A DNA stretch of 64,000 bases from Niebla homalea (taxonomy: Eukaryota; Ascomycota; Lecanoromycetes; Lecanorales; Ramalinaceae): NCBI GenBank assembly GCA_019925105.1, contig JAHGAU010000008.1:558001-622000 (forward strand), in the 5' to 3' direction. The translations under genes and the position numbers were made by a program. The notes below the pieces were generated by a model. It was not told where the DNA came from. It searched no databases and was given only the letters and a program-made list of their open reading frames with translations. Of this stretch, positions 26,547-37,650 are shown one piece after another. Position 1 is the first letter of the stretch. Each line of letters starts with the position of its first letter.

Positions 26547-27571
26547 CTTAATAATAACGCGGCGTTTAAAGAAACGGTATTAACTATAATTTTCCCTTAT
26601 AAAGGGTTTAGGATCCTTAATTTTAATTAACTTAAACTTTTTATAAAGGATAAAAGATATTATAGATCGGTAAAATAAAAGGGTTAAATTATTTTATTAA
26701 AGATTTCTAAACTTAATAATAAGGTTTACGTTTTAATTTTTTAATTTACGGTTATAGATTTTTAATATTTTAAAACGGTTTAAATCTTCCAAAGGAAAGG
26801 AGTTACCGTAATTTTATTATTATAAGCAAGTAATTTAATTTATCTTTAATTATAAGTCCCTTTTAATATCGTTTAATTCTATTTAAAGGACTTATATTTC
26901 GTCGTTTACGTCCTTATAATATTATATATTAATATTACGTTCTTAACGTAAAAGGTTTAATTACTTTAAGAATTCCTTAAATCTTTTAAATAATATAGAT
27001 TAAAAAATAAAATAAGTATATATCTTTATAAAATATAAAGTATATTTAATTAATTCCTTTAAAATATTACCCTTTAATTTATAATAACGTTAACGGGTAA
27101 TATAATCTTTATATCCCCCGTAATTATTATTGGAAACCGGGTTCTTAATAATTAAATAATCTATCGGGTCCTTATTTTTTTTACTTTACCGGAGAAAAGC
27201 CTTATCCTTAATAAATAGTATTAATTAATTAAAGTCCTTTTAAAAATTACTTTATAAATTATATTTTAACGTAAAACCCTTTAATAAAGAGGTTTATTAA
27301 AGTTTATTATTTATAATTTCAGTAAATAAAAGGTAAATAAAAGGTAAATTAAGGTTAAAAAAAGATAAAGGTAAATAAAAAAAAAGATTAAAAAGAAGGA
27401 AAAAGATAGGTTTTTTAATCCTTCCGTTAAGCGGATTTTATATTATAAGGATAATATCGTAAAATAAAATAATAAAATTTATATTATAATAAGGTTTAAT
27501 ATTGCTCCCCTATATTATAAAGTACTCCTTAAAGTGTTTTTTTCTTCCGGGTATTAAATACCCTATATTAT

Positions 27572-27931
27572 TAATTGATTGATTGATTAATTTATACTAC
27601 GGATTTAACTAAGTTAATTCCGGCGTTCCTTAATACTCGGCTATTTAACCTTATTAATAACCGTAAAAAACCTGATATCTATAACGTTAAAAATAAAAAC
27701 CGGTATTTACTTAGTTTTTACTTATATCTTAAAGGTTAAAAGTATTTACGGCCGTTTAAAGAATAAAAATTTATTTATATACTTTTTCTAAGAAAACCTA
27801 TAATATTACGATTAAATCTATTTAAGGGTTACCTTTAAACCTATTGTTCTTCCGTTACCCTACGGGTCTATCCAATACTAAAATTTCAAAATTCCGATTA
27901 TACCACTGAATATCCTTACCGACACGTGTGC
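27572..27931 (-). mobile_element. 5'-truncated LINE copy inside Gypsy-A2
   Basis: 360 bases matching the 3' end of the LINE at 17543 (same tail of TGAT units, then TATACTACGGAT and onward), cut after 360 bases. It is flanked by a 12-base duplication ACCCTATATTAT (27560-27571 and 27932-27943). The 5' truncation with shared 3' tail and variable-length duplication is the signature of target-primed reverse transcription. Confidence 0.9.
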
Positions 27932-28375
27932 ACCCTATATTATAAAGTAAGTATGAAATTAGATATTTTAATTAAAGGTTCTAGGGAGTAAAAAGGTAAA
28001 TAATAAGTAAGGATTTTATAAGTTTTTATACGCCTATTCTTAACTGAATTTATAATATTTTTAAAGTTTATTTTATTTATAGCCTTTAAATCGCCTTATT
28101 AAGGCTTAACCCTTTAAATCGATTCTTTATATAGCTTAATAAAATCAGTATTTAATTATTTAAAGCTATTATAACCTCCCGTTTTAGTTATTAACGTTTT
28201 TTTATGGCCCGTCCGGATATTAATCGCCGTATGTTTTTTAACCGTAATTACCGTCCGTTTAATACCGTTAATAACTATTAACTTACCGTCCGCTACTAAT
28301 AAGTATTATTAATAAGAGCCTTTATTTTATCTCGCTATTCCTTACGAGGGTATAAATAAGTTGACTTTAATATAA

Positions 28376-28591
28376 TATTAAAGTATAAGCCCCTTTAAGG
28401 TGGTTAAAAGGCAAAGGATATATTGCGTATAATTAAAGATATTAAAGTATAAAGGTATAAGAGTAAAGGGGCCGAAGGCCCTAATATACCTAATCGGTAA
28501 TATTCCTAGGTGCCGGATTAACCCCGGGCTTGGCCCGGGATAGGCCCGGTAGGGCCTACTCCTAAGCTACCAACACCCCTGAACCCTGACA
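28376..28591 (-). repeat. 5' LTR of Gypsy-A2 and right edge of the transposon nest
   Basis: 216 bases, the same length as both A1 LTRs. On the minus strand it starts TGTCAGGGTTCAGGGG at 28591. It keeps intact GC-rich stretches such as CCCGGGCTTGGCCCGGG. Right of it, no further repeat of the nest is found. Confidence 0.9.
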
Positions 28592-29568
28592 GCTACTAAC
28601 TGGGATATATATATATTTATTAAGGAATCGATCTATCTAAGTTTTATATATTTAAACTTAATAAGTATTGAGTAAGAAAGGGTGGATAAAATCTATTAAC
28701 GGATAGGTTCCGCTTTTAATTTTGAACTTAAAGTAAACTTTTTTTTAACACCCTTTATTATTACGTTATAATTAAATATATAAGTAAAACTTAATAGAGT
28801 ATATATTGTAACCTAAAGGAATCATTTACGACCGATAAGTTAAATATTGAAAGGGTATAAATCATATCGATTGAAATTACCAAAATAGGTACGCGCAAAA
28901 AATAATGCCAAGGATTCTCAAGCAACTTGAGCACGCTAATTCAAATATGCTAAACTGGCTGGTGGCAGTTGGCGGCGGGATTGAGCCTTTTTCACGGAAG
29001 ACCTTAAATCAGGCTCTCAGGGGCACGCCTCCGAACAAGGGGCTTCCTACGCCTCACTGACTCGTTCTGGAGGAGGGCAACGTGCGTCTTTGCAACGAAA
29101 TGACCCATGCATTCACCCTATAGCCACAGTTATCGTTCACCTTAATGAATATGTATGGTCAAGTGGCGAAGTGCAGGCGTTTCACTCACGTCGCGAGGTA
29201 CGCAATGCAGTGGAACCCTCGCAAAGAGACACATTCCTTTAATCGATAAGATCTGCATATCTGCACGTCTGTGCCTTTTCCCTACCGATAGATAAACACA
29301 AACTCCTGTACGAAGCAGCTCAAAAGGGTCGTATGGTGACAAGACCATCCAATCATGGTTGATCTTTCATGTTTCCGAGTGAAGCATGTCAATCTTGAAC
29401 AAGGACTGCGCGATGCCGTAGGCGTCCAGCTCGACGCCGCTCAACATCATTCCAACAATGGGTAATCTGACAAATCTCGGTTTCCAGACTTCTTGAACTG
29501 TCATACCGCCTGCAATTCATCAAACCAAAATTTGGTAGTCATATAACTACCATCGAAAGCTTGAAAAT
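28592..29568. other. Transition from AT-rich nest to gene-rich sequence, no gene seen
   Basis: Up to about 28,880 the sequence is AT-rich but not repeated elsewhere in the window. From about 28,900 CpA and TpG return to normal. Frames in the stretch are short and resemble nothing I know. It contains the promoter of the membrane-protein gene that starts at 29569. Confidence 0.6.
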
Positions 29569-30613
29569 ATGGCCCTGATGTCAGGCAACAGTGCAGGTGC
29601 ACGCCTACTCACTGAATTCTATGTTCTGCTATCTATAGCGACAGGGTTAGTTGGCGTCAGGTGCTATGGTCGCATACGACTTCAGAAGGGATTAGGATGG
29701 GATGATATTTCAATTGTTGCGGCTTTGGTGTGCCACTCAGTACCATGCCTCGAAACCACACTCACCCGATCAGATTCTCCTCATTGTTGCCGCCGTTCTA
29801 ATCACTATCGAAGTCGCCAATGGCCTGGGCAAACATGCTATTGATTTGAAGTACCCTGAGCGCACCAAGCTCGTCATGCTCAAATACAACACCTTCTATG
29901 ATATGGAGAGCGTGCTCTGCACCCTCCTCACCAAAATCTCTGTCAGCATCTACATTCTTCGCATCAAGAACGACAGGCCATTACGGATACTGCTATGGAT
30001 TTTGATGGTCTTAATGTCCTTGGTAACAATCACGGACATCATCGTCGTCTCCGTCTCTTGCATACCGCTTCGAGCGCTCTGGACGCCTTCACTCAAATCG
30101 CACGCCAGATGTCTACCCTTGATGTCTGTCTACAATGTTGCTTATGTCCAGTCGGGCTTTACAATTGTGACAGACCTTTGTCTCACTATTTCTCCTATCG
30201 TGATCCTCTGGAATGTACGCATAAAGAAGTGGAAGAAGGTCCAGATCTGCACCTTGATGAGCCTTGGCTTGGTGGCCACTGTCTCAAATGGGGTGCGAAA
30301 TTATTTTCAGTCTGGAATCACGTCCAAGGACCCCACTTGTAAGTTTCACTATCAACGCTGGTGCAATGAGTCATCATGTACTGAATAGTTCGCAGATGCC
30401 GGGGTTGGTTTGGTTGTTGTATCAGTTCTCGAGCTTTCGTCAGGTATTATTGCCGCCTGCATCCCTGCTTGTATGCCGTTCATAAATTTTCGAAAACAAA
30501 CAGAGCGCACACGGTACTCTTTACCGAAGATGAGACATACGCACCCGCCTCGTGATTATGCTGGCGCAAAGGCCAATATTCTTCGACACGAGCAGAGACA
30601 CGAGGTGCTGTAG
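29569..30613 (+). CDS. Fungal rhodopsin-domain (SAT4/Pth11-like) integral membrane protein
   Basis: Predicted exons are 29569-29727, 29774-30338 and 30396-30613, giving 313 residues in a continuous frame. Introns are 46 and 57 bases; the second has a GTAAGT donor. The product is a multi-pass membrane protein: an N-terminal helix (LTEFYVLLSIATGLVGVRCY), then the family signature GLGWDD at about residues 41-46, a helix ending before NGLGKH, and further helices such as LLWILMVLMSLVTITDIIVV. The last exon supplies helix 7 (VGLVVVSVLELSSGIIAACI) with the conserved glutamate and GIIAAC pattern. The cytosolic tail is short. This family is large in plant-associated and saprobic fungi, and some members act in surface sensing; no ligand can be inferred here. 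It lies 1 kb from the transposon nest. The N terminus is short for the family, so an upstream exon could be missing. Confidence 0.83.
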
Positions 30614-31016
30614 TACGAAGTTGGATATGATAGTTCTTGAGAACTGATCTACTATCATAGAGATCTTCACCTTCGGGCTCGTAACAGATACAGAGTCATG
30701 CATGTTAGGCGGCAACAGCCGTCAAGGGTTGTTCTCAAGGCGTACATAAGTAGAGCAGTGCCCTATTTCTCACATGTGTCCGCTCGCGCTGCTCTGCCGT
30801 TTCCGAACGCAATGCAGACACTCTATGCCCTCTAAACGTCATTAGTTGACTTCGTACTCAGCCGCTCCGGCATCTGTTATAAAGTCCGCCAATCTGCTGA
30901 GCTTTTCTCCCCACTTTCCCCTCTCACTGCGTGCTTCTACGATCCTAGCCCTACTTTCCCATCTATAGCATACCCACTTTTCGCCTATCACCGCTATATT
31001 GCTTTCACTTCAACCA

Positions 31017-31940
31017 TGCCAACGCAACAGATCTTTGGTGATTACCCACCTTTCCACTCCGATGTCCCACTCATAGATCTCAAACGTCTTTCCTTCACCA
31101 AGATACTGGACAATGGCGTCCTCGAATCTGAAATATTACTTCAAGCATCTTGAAGCTATGCTCAAGCATGCTCAAACTGCATCTGAGCTTAACAGGAAGA
31201 TCCCGGAGCTCGAGCAGGCTGAGTTGAAACAAGATGTCCACCACCCTCCTGCTAACTTTATGGGTATAGCATGCCTCTCCCATCTTACCCCTCTCTCCAA
31301 ACTTTCCGAGCCTCTCTCTCTTTCCCTAGTCTACCTACGCAAAGCGTGACTTGATTTCTACCAAAGGCAAGGCTAAGCATAGACGCACAGCTACAAGTCG
31401 GTGGACGACATCAAGCTCGAAGATGGATCTCCGGACCGCATCGCCTTCTACACCCTCAGTCAGGACGACGTCTTCGGTAACGTCACAACCCGCTCCAATC
31501 CTCAAACCGTCGAAACCCATCCGCAAACCTTCAAAGACTTTTTCGCCCAAGGGGACCACGTCTTTTCCCATGTCCTCTCCCACTTAGACATCACCTTGAT
31601 CTTCCCAGGGGCACCTTGGCCTCCTTCAGTCCCTTGGAAAAAGCCTCGGGTACTTCCTTGAGACTGCTCAAAGCACTTCCATCCGGCGAAGATGCCAAAG
31701 CCTAACCGATCTCGTCGGCCACACCGACATGGGCTCCATCACCATGCTCTTCAACGTCGTTGGGGGCCTCCAAGTTCTCCCCCCTCTGGCTCCTGACCCC
31801 CGATCTTCGCATTTTTTACTACAGATCCAGTAGTAAGCCATGCTTCTTCCAAAAGGTCGAATCTCCCAGGTCTGCGCCATGCCTTCCCCCTTTTCCTATA
31901 CGCACCAGGGGAAGCTTAATCAACCTCGAGTGTCGTTAGC
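31017..31940 (+). pseudogene. Decayed 2-oxoglutarate/Fe(II) dioxygenase (isopenicillin-N-synthase-like)
   Basis: Pieces of one family appear in order but in different frames. The N terminus (FHSDVPLIDLKRLSFTKIL) follows the ATG at 31017 and stops after 45 codons. Next is PELEQAELKQDVHHPPANFMG up to about 31263, with a GTATAG donor-like site. Then YKSVDDIKLEDGSPDRI and FYTLSQDDVFGN at about 31391-31470, then FKDFFAQGDHVFSHVLSHLD. Finally GHTDMGSITMLFNVVGGLQVLPP at about 31717-31785 carries the H-x-D iron ligands (31720-31728). At least three frame changes and a stop before the HTD block cannot be removed by one plausible intron each. The distal histidine and R-x-S region is not found. The enzyme family makes or modifies secondary metabolites and hormones; this copy should be inactive. 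Confidence 0.75.
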
Positions 31941-34900
31941 TCCGTGAACATCATCGAAATCCTGGATCCACATGTATATAATGCTACAGCAAGACAGGTC
32001 AACGGCTAATAATCACCTCATCCAAGTCTAGTGGGCATTGTCCATCAACTGCTTTAGCTCCAGAACAGCTTGTTTTCGTATCTTTTAGAACATCTTCACA
32101 ACGACAATCAGCAGTGCAATAAGCAAGTATGCTCTTTTTGATTATCAAGCACTTCTATTGCAACAGTGGGCGCGCATATAGCTTCTATTCTAGGCTATCC
32201 GCGTAAGAAATTTCTAATGACACATCTGATAGATTGCTGACGACATTGACCTGGCAAGATCTATGAAACTCGATTGGTGGCACATTAATTTTGTGAGTTC
32301 CTGTGTGTCAAAGTAACGAACCGCTACCATTCAGTGACATTACGATGGACAATATCGTCAAAAGACGTGCCTCCGCCATGTAGAAACCGTTTGACACAGG
32401 GGTCCTTGGCCGTCAAATTCGGCGAGATTTCCATAAATGTTTGAGAGTTAGCCTATACTACATAATCTAGGATTACACCCTCTCAGATCACCAGCAACAA
32501 GATGAGCACCTGCGGCACAATGTATGTAAAGATTTGGCTGTGCTCATTATATGGAATGCCGTGACAAGAGGAGCCCCCGGCTGGCCTTAATGGAACCTTC
32601 CTGTTGCACGATCATCTTCCACTGAAGGGTAAGGATGCGCTAAGTACTGGATCTCTGGGGGTGCTCTGGGCCATAGCCTCATCGGCGGAGACGATCATCT
32701 CTCTCACGACTCTCAGCAACGGATCTACAATGACGGCAGATGATGCTGCGGTCTTGGATGGTATGCTACCTTCAGTCCACATGTTAAGTGTAAGTGAGAC
32801 GTCTTTCGCAGAGGTCTTGGTGGGGTTGTGACCCAGAGCTTCATAGTTGCGGTTTTTGGCGCCAGTGTCTTGACGTTCACTTCAAAGGTCTTATTTCCAT
32901 CTCATCTCGTACCCATAAAAGTTGTGATTTGGAGTTCTCGCCAATCGAGTCAGCAAGCTGTTGCATATCCTATTTCACTGGTTGAGAAGATCCTCCAGCT
33001 GTAAACGTTCAACTTCATCCAAGTCTGTCTCTGTCGCCAGCTCCGGCGCCTTTTTGGCCTTCTTTGTTCGATTGGAAATTGTTGTGCGCAGGTGATTTTC
33101 GTTCGGAGTCCATTCTCCAACACTGCCCTCCTACATTGAAGCTCAAGGAGAAAACAGATATGGACTTTCAGGGGTGGAGCAACGGCAGAAGCAAAGATGG
33201 CTCATCGAACCATTGAGTGGCGGTAGTGCGACGAGTCGTAAAGAATGGCAAAAGTTCGGCAACTCTACTAGCCTATCTGGCTGGTCTTCTTGCATCTGCT
33301 CTCATGGTTCCAGCCCGGCGTACTTCTTCGCTTCTTGATCATTGGATACGGTCCGGAGGACAAAGGCCAAAGTCCTGTTGTCGAGGACAATACCGGCGTT
33401 CATGTCCTTGGGGCGGCTCAGGCAGTCGCTGATATACAGCTGATAGCCATCCAAAAGCCGATGGTCGATCAGATGGTGAGTTGATATTTCCAATCTCTGT
33501 CATACAATCGAAATGCATTGAATAGTACCACTTCTGCGGTATTGAGGCAGGTTGCTGAGCCAAGACCTCTGATCAAATATGTGCTCGGTGAAATGGCGAA
33601 AGTGAGAGCAAGGTAGGATTCATCATAGTAGCATCGATGGACATAGGGGATCCCGCAGAATCCAGTTTGCGGTGATGGCCAAATCTTCCGCGTTGCAGAT
33701 CCGGCAGGATCCGGCAAGTGGAGAGTTAAAGATATCTTGATGGTGGGCCTTTGATGTTGGCGCGTGCACGTTGCAACTCTTTTTGCTGCCAACGAGCTCC
33801 GCAGTGAAGTTGAATAGACGCTCACCGTTGATATTGTATACTTCACCGACAGCGGCACCCAAGGACTAGAAGCTAGAACCTGAAGTGGTCATCAAAGACT
33901 CCAAATATATTCGTCGGCAATGCTTCAACAACTTGTGGTAGCACAAGTATTCGTAATCGCAGCGAAGGAATGATAAGCGAAGACATGAAAAGGCATTGTG
34001 CAATGATTTGGCATGAGGGATGTCTCCATTGTCGCACCAACAAGCAATTCTTTGTACCTGAAGAACCCCACAGCGCCACAGAATGGATAGTCGGAATGAG
34101 CGATGAGAGATGAGATTCCAATCACAATTCACGAGGCTTGCAATGTCTCGGCATTCTAGACCCAAGCTTCCGCCAGTGTCTTGGGTTTAGCGTAAGCCCC
34201 TTATGGTACAAGCCTGCATCTGCGGGACTAAATTTAGGCTAAGGTGCAAATCTCCCCCTCCTTTCAGCCCAGTTCTCAAGCCAGTAAATTCGTAAATTGG
34301 AAGAAGACGCTCGCGCGGGGCCAGGAACCCGCACGCCTTAATCCACGCACTGCCTCTCCGCCTCTCAGGCCTCTCCCACCCGTCAACTTTTCTTCTTCTT
34401 CTTCTTCTCCACCATCCAATTGTTCATTTCTCAAGACCTCTCAAGTCTATATTTGACCAGACTTGATGCAGCGCGCCTTTAAACCGCCAAGCTTCATGTA
34501 TTGGTAGAGAAGAAAAAGTATCCATCCTGGGGATCAGGGGGCGCCTGATCTGAAACCTCCCGCCAAAAATCCCTAATCCCTGTGCCGTCCTGTCGCCAAT
34601 TCTTCAGACCCAACAGCTGACACTCTGCCTACTGCCTACTGCCTACTTTGGCTGGAACACGACTGAAAAATCTCACGGCGCTCGTCCCTCATCTCCTGTC
34701 AATCCATTAACAATCATTCATTCATAATTGAAGTCGCTCATTTTTGTCGCTCGATACCATAATTTATAAACAAACCTTCTGTCGGCCATCGCAACCAATC
34801 CTCCGCACTTCTTTGGGCCAGTGCAAACATCCACCTAACAACTTCACATCCCTTTTTCACTCCGCCGCAGGAAGGCATCTTTGGACATTAGGCACAAGCT

Positions 34901-35068
34901 CAACACCGTGCGATCACTACATCAACATAATAGCAAGAGAAAGCAAAGATCACAGATACATTCATTGAATAGCTTGGACATTGTGAAAACGCGCACGGAT
35001 ACTGTGGACGACAAAAGATTCATACGCATTAAGGATTCGAACAGGTTGCCATACTGCCGAAAGGATTG
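31941..35068. other. 3.1 kb without a supported gene; possible decayed minus-strand coding at 32.6-33.9 kb
   Basis: The minus strand between about 33860 and 33300 has coding-like pieces in different frames, for example GERLFNFTAELVGSKKSCNV (33.8 kb) and DHRLLDGYQLYISDCLSRPK (33.45 kb). I cannot assign them to a family, and no intron set joins them cleanly. Bases 34.2-35.07 kb look like the promoter and long leader of the SHO1 gene, with a CTT run near 34392 and three copies of CTACTGC at 34627-34648. Confidence 0.45.
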
Positions 35069-36291
35069 ATGCCAGGTTACGGCAGCCTCTCACCAGACTC
35101 CTTTCGCAAGATGAATGGGAATCTAGAGGCCAATTCGGGTAGAAGAGGTCGTGGCTTCAGCTTAGGTCAGTCATGGTGACCATCCAGCCCCCCACAACAT
35201 GATCATTCTAACACCTCACCAGGTCATATCGTCGGAGATCCCTTTGCACTCGCAACTATATCAATAGCTTACGTATGTCCTTCCACCCTGTCCGCACCCA
35301 CCCTGAACCAAGACTAAACGTGGGGACAGCTTGCATGGCTAATCACATTCGTCGCATCCATAATCGCCGATGTCAAAGGCGTCTTTCCTAACTTCGCCTG
35401 GTGGTCGATAGCATACCTCTTCTGTCTGATACAAGGTGTGGTGGTAGTCGTTGGATCCGACTCAACGCATACTTACCAAGTCGCCGTTGTCGGATTCCTC
35501 GCGGCAGGCTTGACCTACTCAACAGCCGTCGTCAACACGCTGGTCTACTCACCAGATGGCGCCAAAGAAGCCTCAGCAGCTGGCTTCATCCTCCTCTCCA
35601 TGGTCATGATTGTATGGATCTTCTACTTCGGCTCCACCCCACAAGCCACCCATCGCGGCTACATCGACTCCTTCGCCCTCCATAAAGACCAACGCACCTC
35701 CACCCGCAACTCACGCCCCATGTCCCCTCAACAATTTGGCACCCAGAACAATCGTCCTGAAACTACTTTATCAAGCCACAATCAGCACAACAATGGCCCG
35801 CAAATGTACACTTCCGCTCAACTGAACGGGTTCGAGACCTCGTCGCCTGTGTCCGGTTATCCGGGCGGCATGGCTGGGCAGCGAGAAAAGGCCTCGCAAC
35901 AGCACTTTGGTGGGTCGAGCACAGGGCTTGGTGGCAACCGAGCGGCCAGTCCTCAACCACAACAGACACCCATGGCCTCGCAGCCGCCAATGGGTGGACA
36001 GCCGCATGAACAACTGCATGACCCGCGGAATGATATCGCTGCAGCGACCGAATATCCATACCGCGCCAAGGCCATCTACAGCTACGAGGCCAATCCGGAT
36101 GATGCAAATGAGATAAGTTTTTCGAAACACGAGGTTCTGGAAGTGAGTGATGTCTCGGGCAGGTGGTGGCAAGCGAAGAAGGAGACTGGTGAGACGGGTA
36201 TTGGTACGTTCAGGCTTCCCCTCCGTGAACTTGCCTGAATGGAAAGCTAACATTTTCTGCAGCACCGTCGAACTACCTGATCCTCCTATAA
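35069..36291 (+). CDS. SHO1: High-osmolarity signalling protein Sho1 (four helices plus SH3)
   Basis: Exons 35069-35165, 35223-35272, 35330-36203 and 36263-36291 encode 349 residues. Introns are 57, 57 and 59 bases; a TACTAAC-like ACTAAAC lies in the second. The product is the plasma-membrane osmosensor of the HOG MAP-kinase pathway. Features in order: a cytosolic N terminus; four membrane helices at about residues 37-140 (for example [45 protein letters not shown]); a proline/glutamine-rich linker of about 140 residues; and a C-terminal SH3 domain (about 290-349) with the ALYDY-like AIYSYEAN, then [19 protein letters not shown]. In the family this SH3 binds the Pbs2 MAPKK and the helices associate with Msb2/Opy2-type partners. 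The last exon only adds the end of the SH3 domain, so losing that splice would destroy it. Confidence 0.96.
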
Positions 36292-37650
36292 ACATGATTT
36301 CGAGCTTGCGATTCCTTCATCACCCGACCATTCAATGATACCCCTGTCTGCTTCCCGGTCGAATTATTTTTGGTCCTTGGCAAAGGAAAGATCATCCCCT
36401 CCAACCCAAAAACACAGAAAGAGACACGAAATCTAATGACCTTTTTGAGCTCATCTGAGATACCGGCGTAATATCCTCTTCACAATTCCCGTGCCGAGAT
36501 GGTTCTCCATAACCGTCTTTGTTGCTGTCATGTCACACAAATCTCCGGTCGTACAAATCCTGATACATGTTTGGAGTGGCGTTCACCCTCGTCACGGTCA
36601 CACCCCGTTCACGAAGATGACACATGTCGATTGGGCGCAAACGAAAAACAAGCACGAATCAGAGCAAACCACCAGATCAGGCTAGACCCGGAATAAATGA
36701 TGGGGGAACCCCCAATCAACTTCTTCATGTATCATAGAGACAGTACTACGACACCTTTTCAAATGCAAAATGCACAACCTTTTCAAATCCTACACCCTTA
36801 GAACACCAATGAAATAGGCTCAAAACAATCCAAATAGTTGCCCACAGTATACCTACCCTGCAGCGCCACCACCCACCAAAATCATCATCAAAATTGTTAG
36901 TACTAAAGCACCAGAACCTCCCCCTCCTAATACCCCTCACTCCTTCCTCCATAAGACTACATCCAAAACGCTCACCTACGCCTACTACATACATCATCGA
37001 GTCCCCCTCCGTAGTAAAGAAATACCATGTACCTTAACAAATTAATCACCGTCCCAAATCCATTCCAATCCAATCCAACTTCCCTCCCCCTCCCCATTCA
37101 ACTTCCCCCATCCAACCAAAACTTCCCAACCCAACCCCCGCAAACACAGAGTGCTAACCTACGTACGCACCTACCCGATGCTGTGTCCTGTACTCCTGCC
37201 TGCCTTGCTTGCATCCCATTCAAACATCCGCAACAAAACAAAATAAAAGAACTGTGGATTGCCGGCCCCCTATGCCCCCTCTGGCGCACTTACCCCCCCC
37301 GGACGCCCCCACCACACCCTCGCCGAAAAAAGATTGGGGAAGGTACTTACCTTAGGTAGTCTATCTTCCGAGGGATTGTTTGATGATGATGATTGGATTT
37401 ATTATGGTATGTGTGTAGGTAGGTAGGGAGGTAGGGAGGGAGACAAACGGGGGCATTGGCGACGAGGCAGATGAAGATGGATGGATATATGATTCTTTCC
37501 GTTCACGAGGAGGTATTCCGACAAGCAAAGCCGGGAGGAACATGACAAGAGAAAAGGCGGACGCTGGAAAAACACGCTCACACACATACACGATAGCCAA
37601 CCCAAGAAAACCGCAATGGTCCCTTACAGAGGGTTATGGCTCGTTTATGA
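36292..37650. other. Intergenic 1.36 kb between convergent genes, no gene seen
   Basis: The 3' flanks of SHO1 (plus) and of the GRAM/VASt gene (minus) meet here. The sequence is C-rich on the plus strand at 36.9-37.35 kb with many CCC and CAAC runs, followed by GGTAGG/GGGAGG repeats at about 37417-37441 and GATGAT units near 37382. Open frames of up to 110 codons are low-complexity P/T/Q-rich and not convincing. Confidence 0.6.

Larger units (their letters stand above)
26547..28591 (-). mobile_element. Gypsy-A2: 5' portion of an older Gypsy-A copy, host of the nest
   Basis: The minus strand reads LTR (28591-28376), leader and gag region. It aligns as an inverted copy with A1 from 12465 to about 14.1 kb, for example the run with GGAATTAATACCGTTTC-like sequence at 14.1 kb matching 26.57 kb. 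The alignment is broken only by the LINE fragment at 27572-27931. The remainder of A2 must lie beyond the left edge, because all other elements of the nest sit inside it. The base pairs right of the LTR (GCTAC) would be its target duplication. It is RIP-mutated throughout except the LTR. Confidence 0.85.

Noticed and set aside
26448..26630. Plus-strand 60-codon frame as a gene
   Set aside because: It crosses the junction of element X's LTR and Gypsy-A2 at 26546/26547.
1..28591. AT-rich block as a centromere
   Set aside because: The sequence is fully explained by RIP-mutated retroelements. AT-richness alone does not show centromere function.
37027..37359. Plus-strand 110-codon frame after SHO1
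   Set aside because: Pro/Thr/Gln-rich low complexity from a C-rich intergenic tract; no start context or homology.
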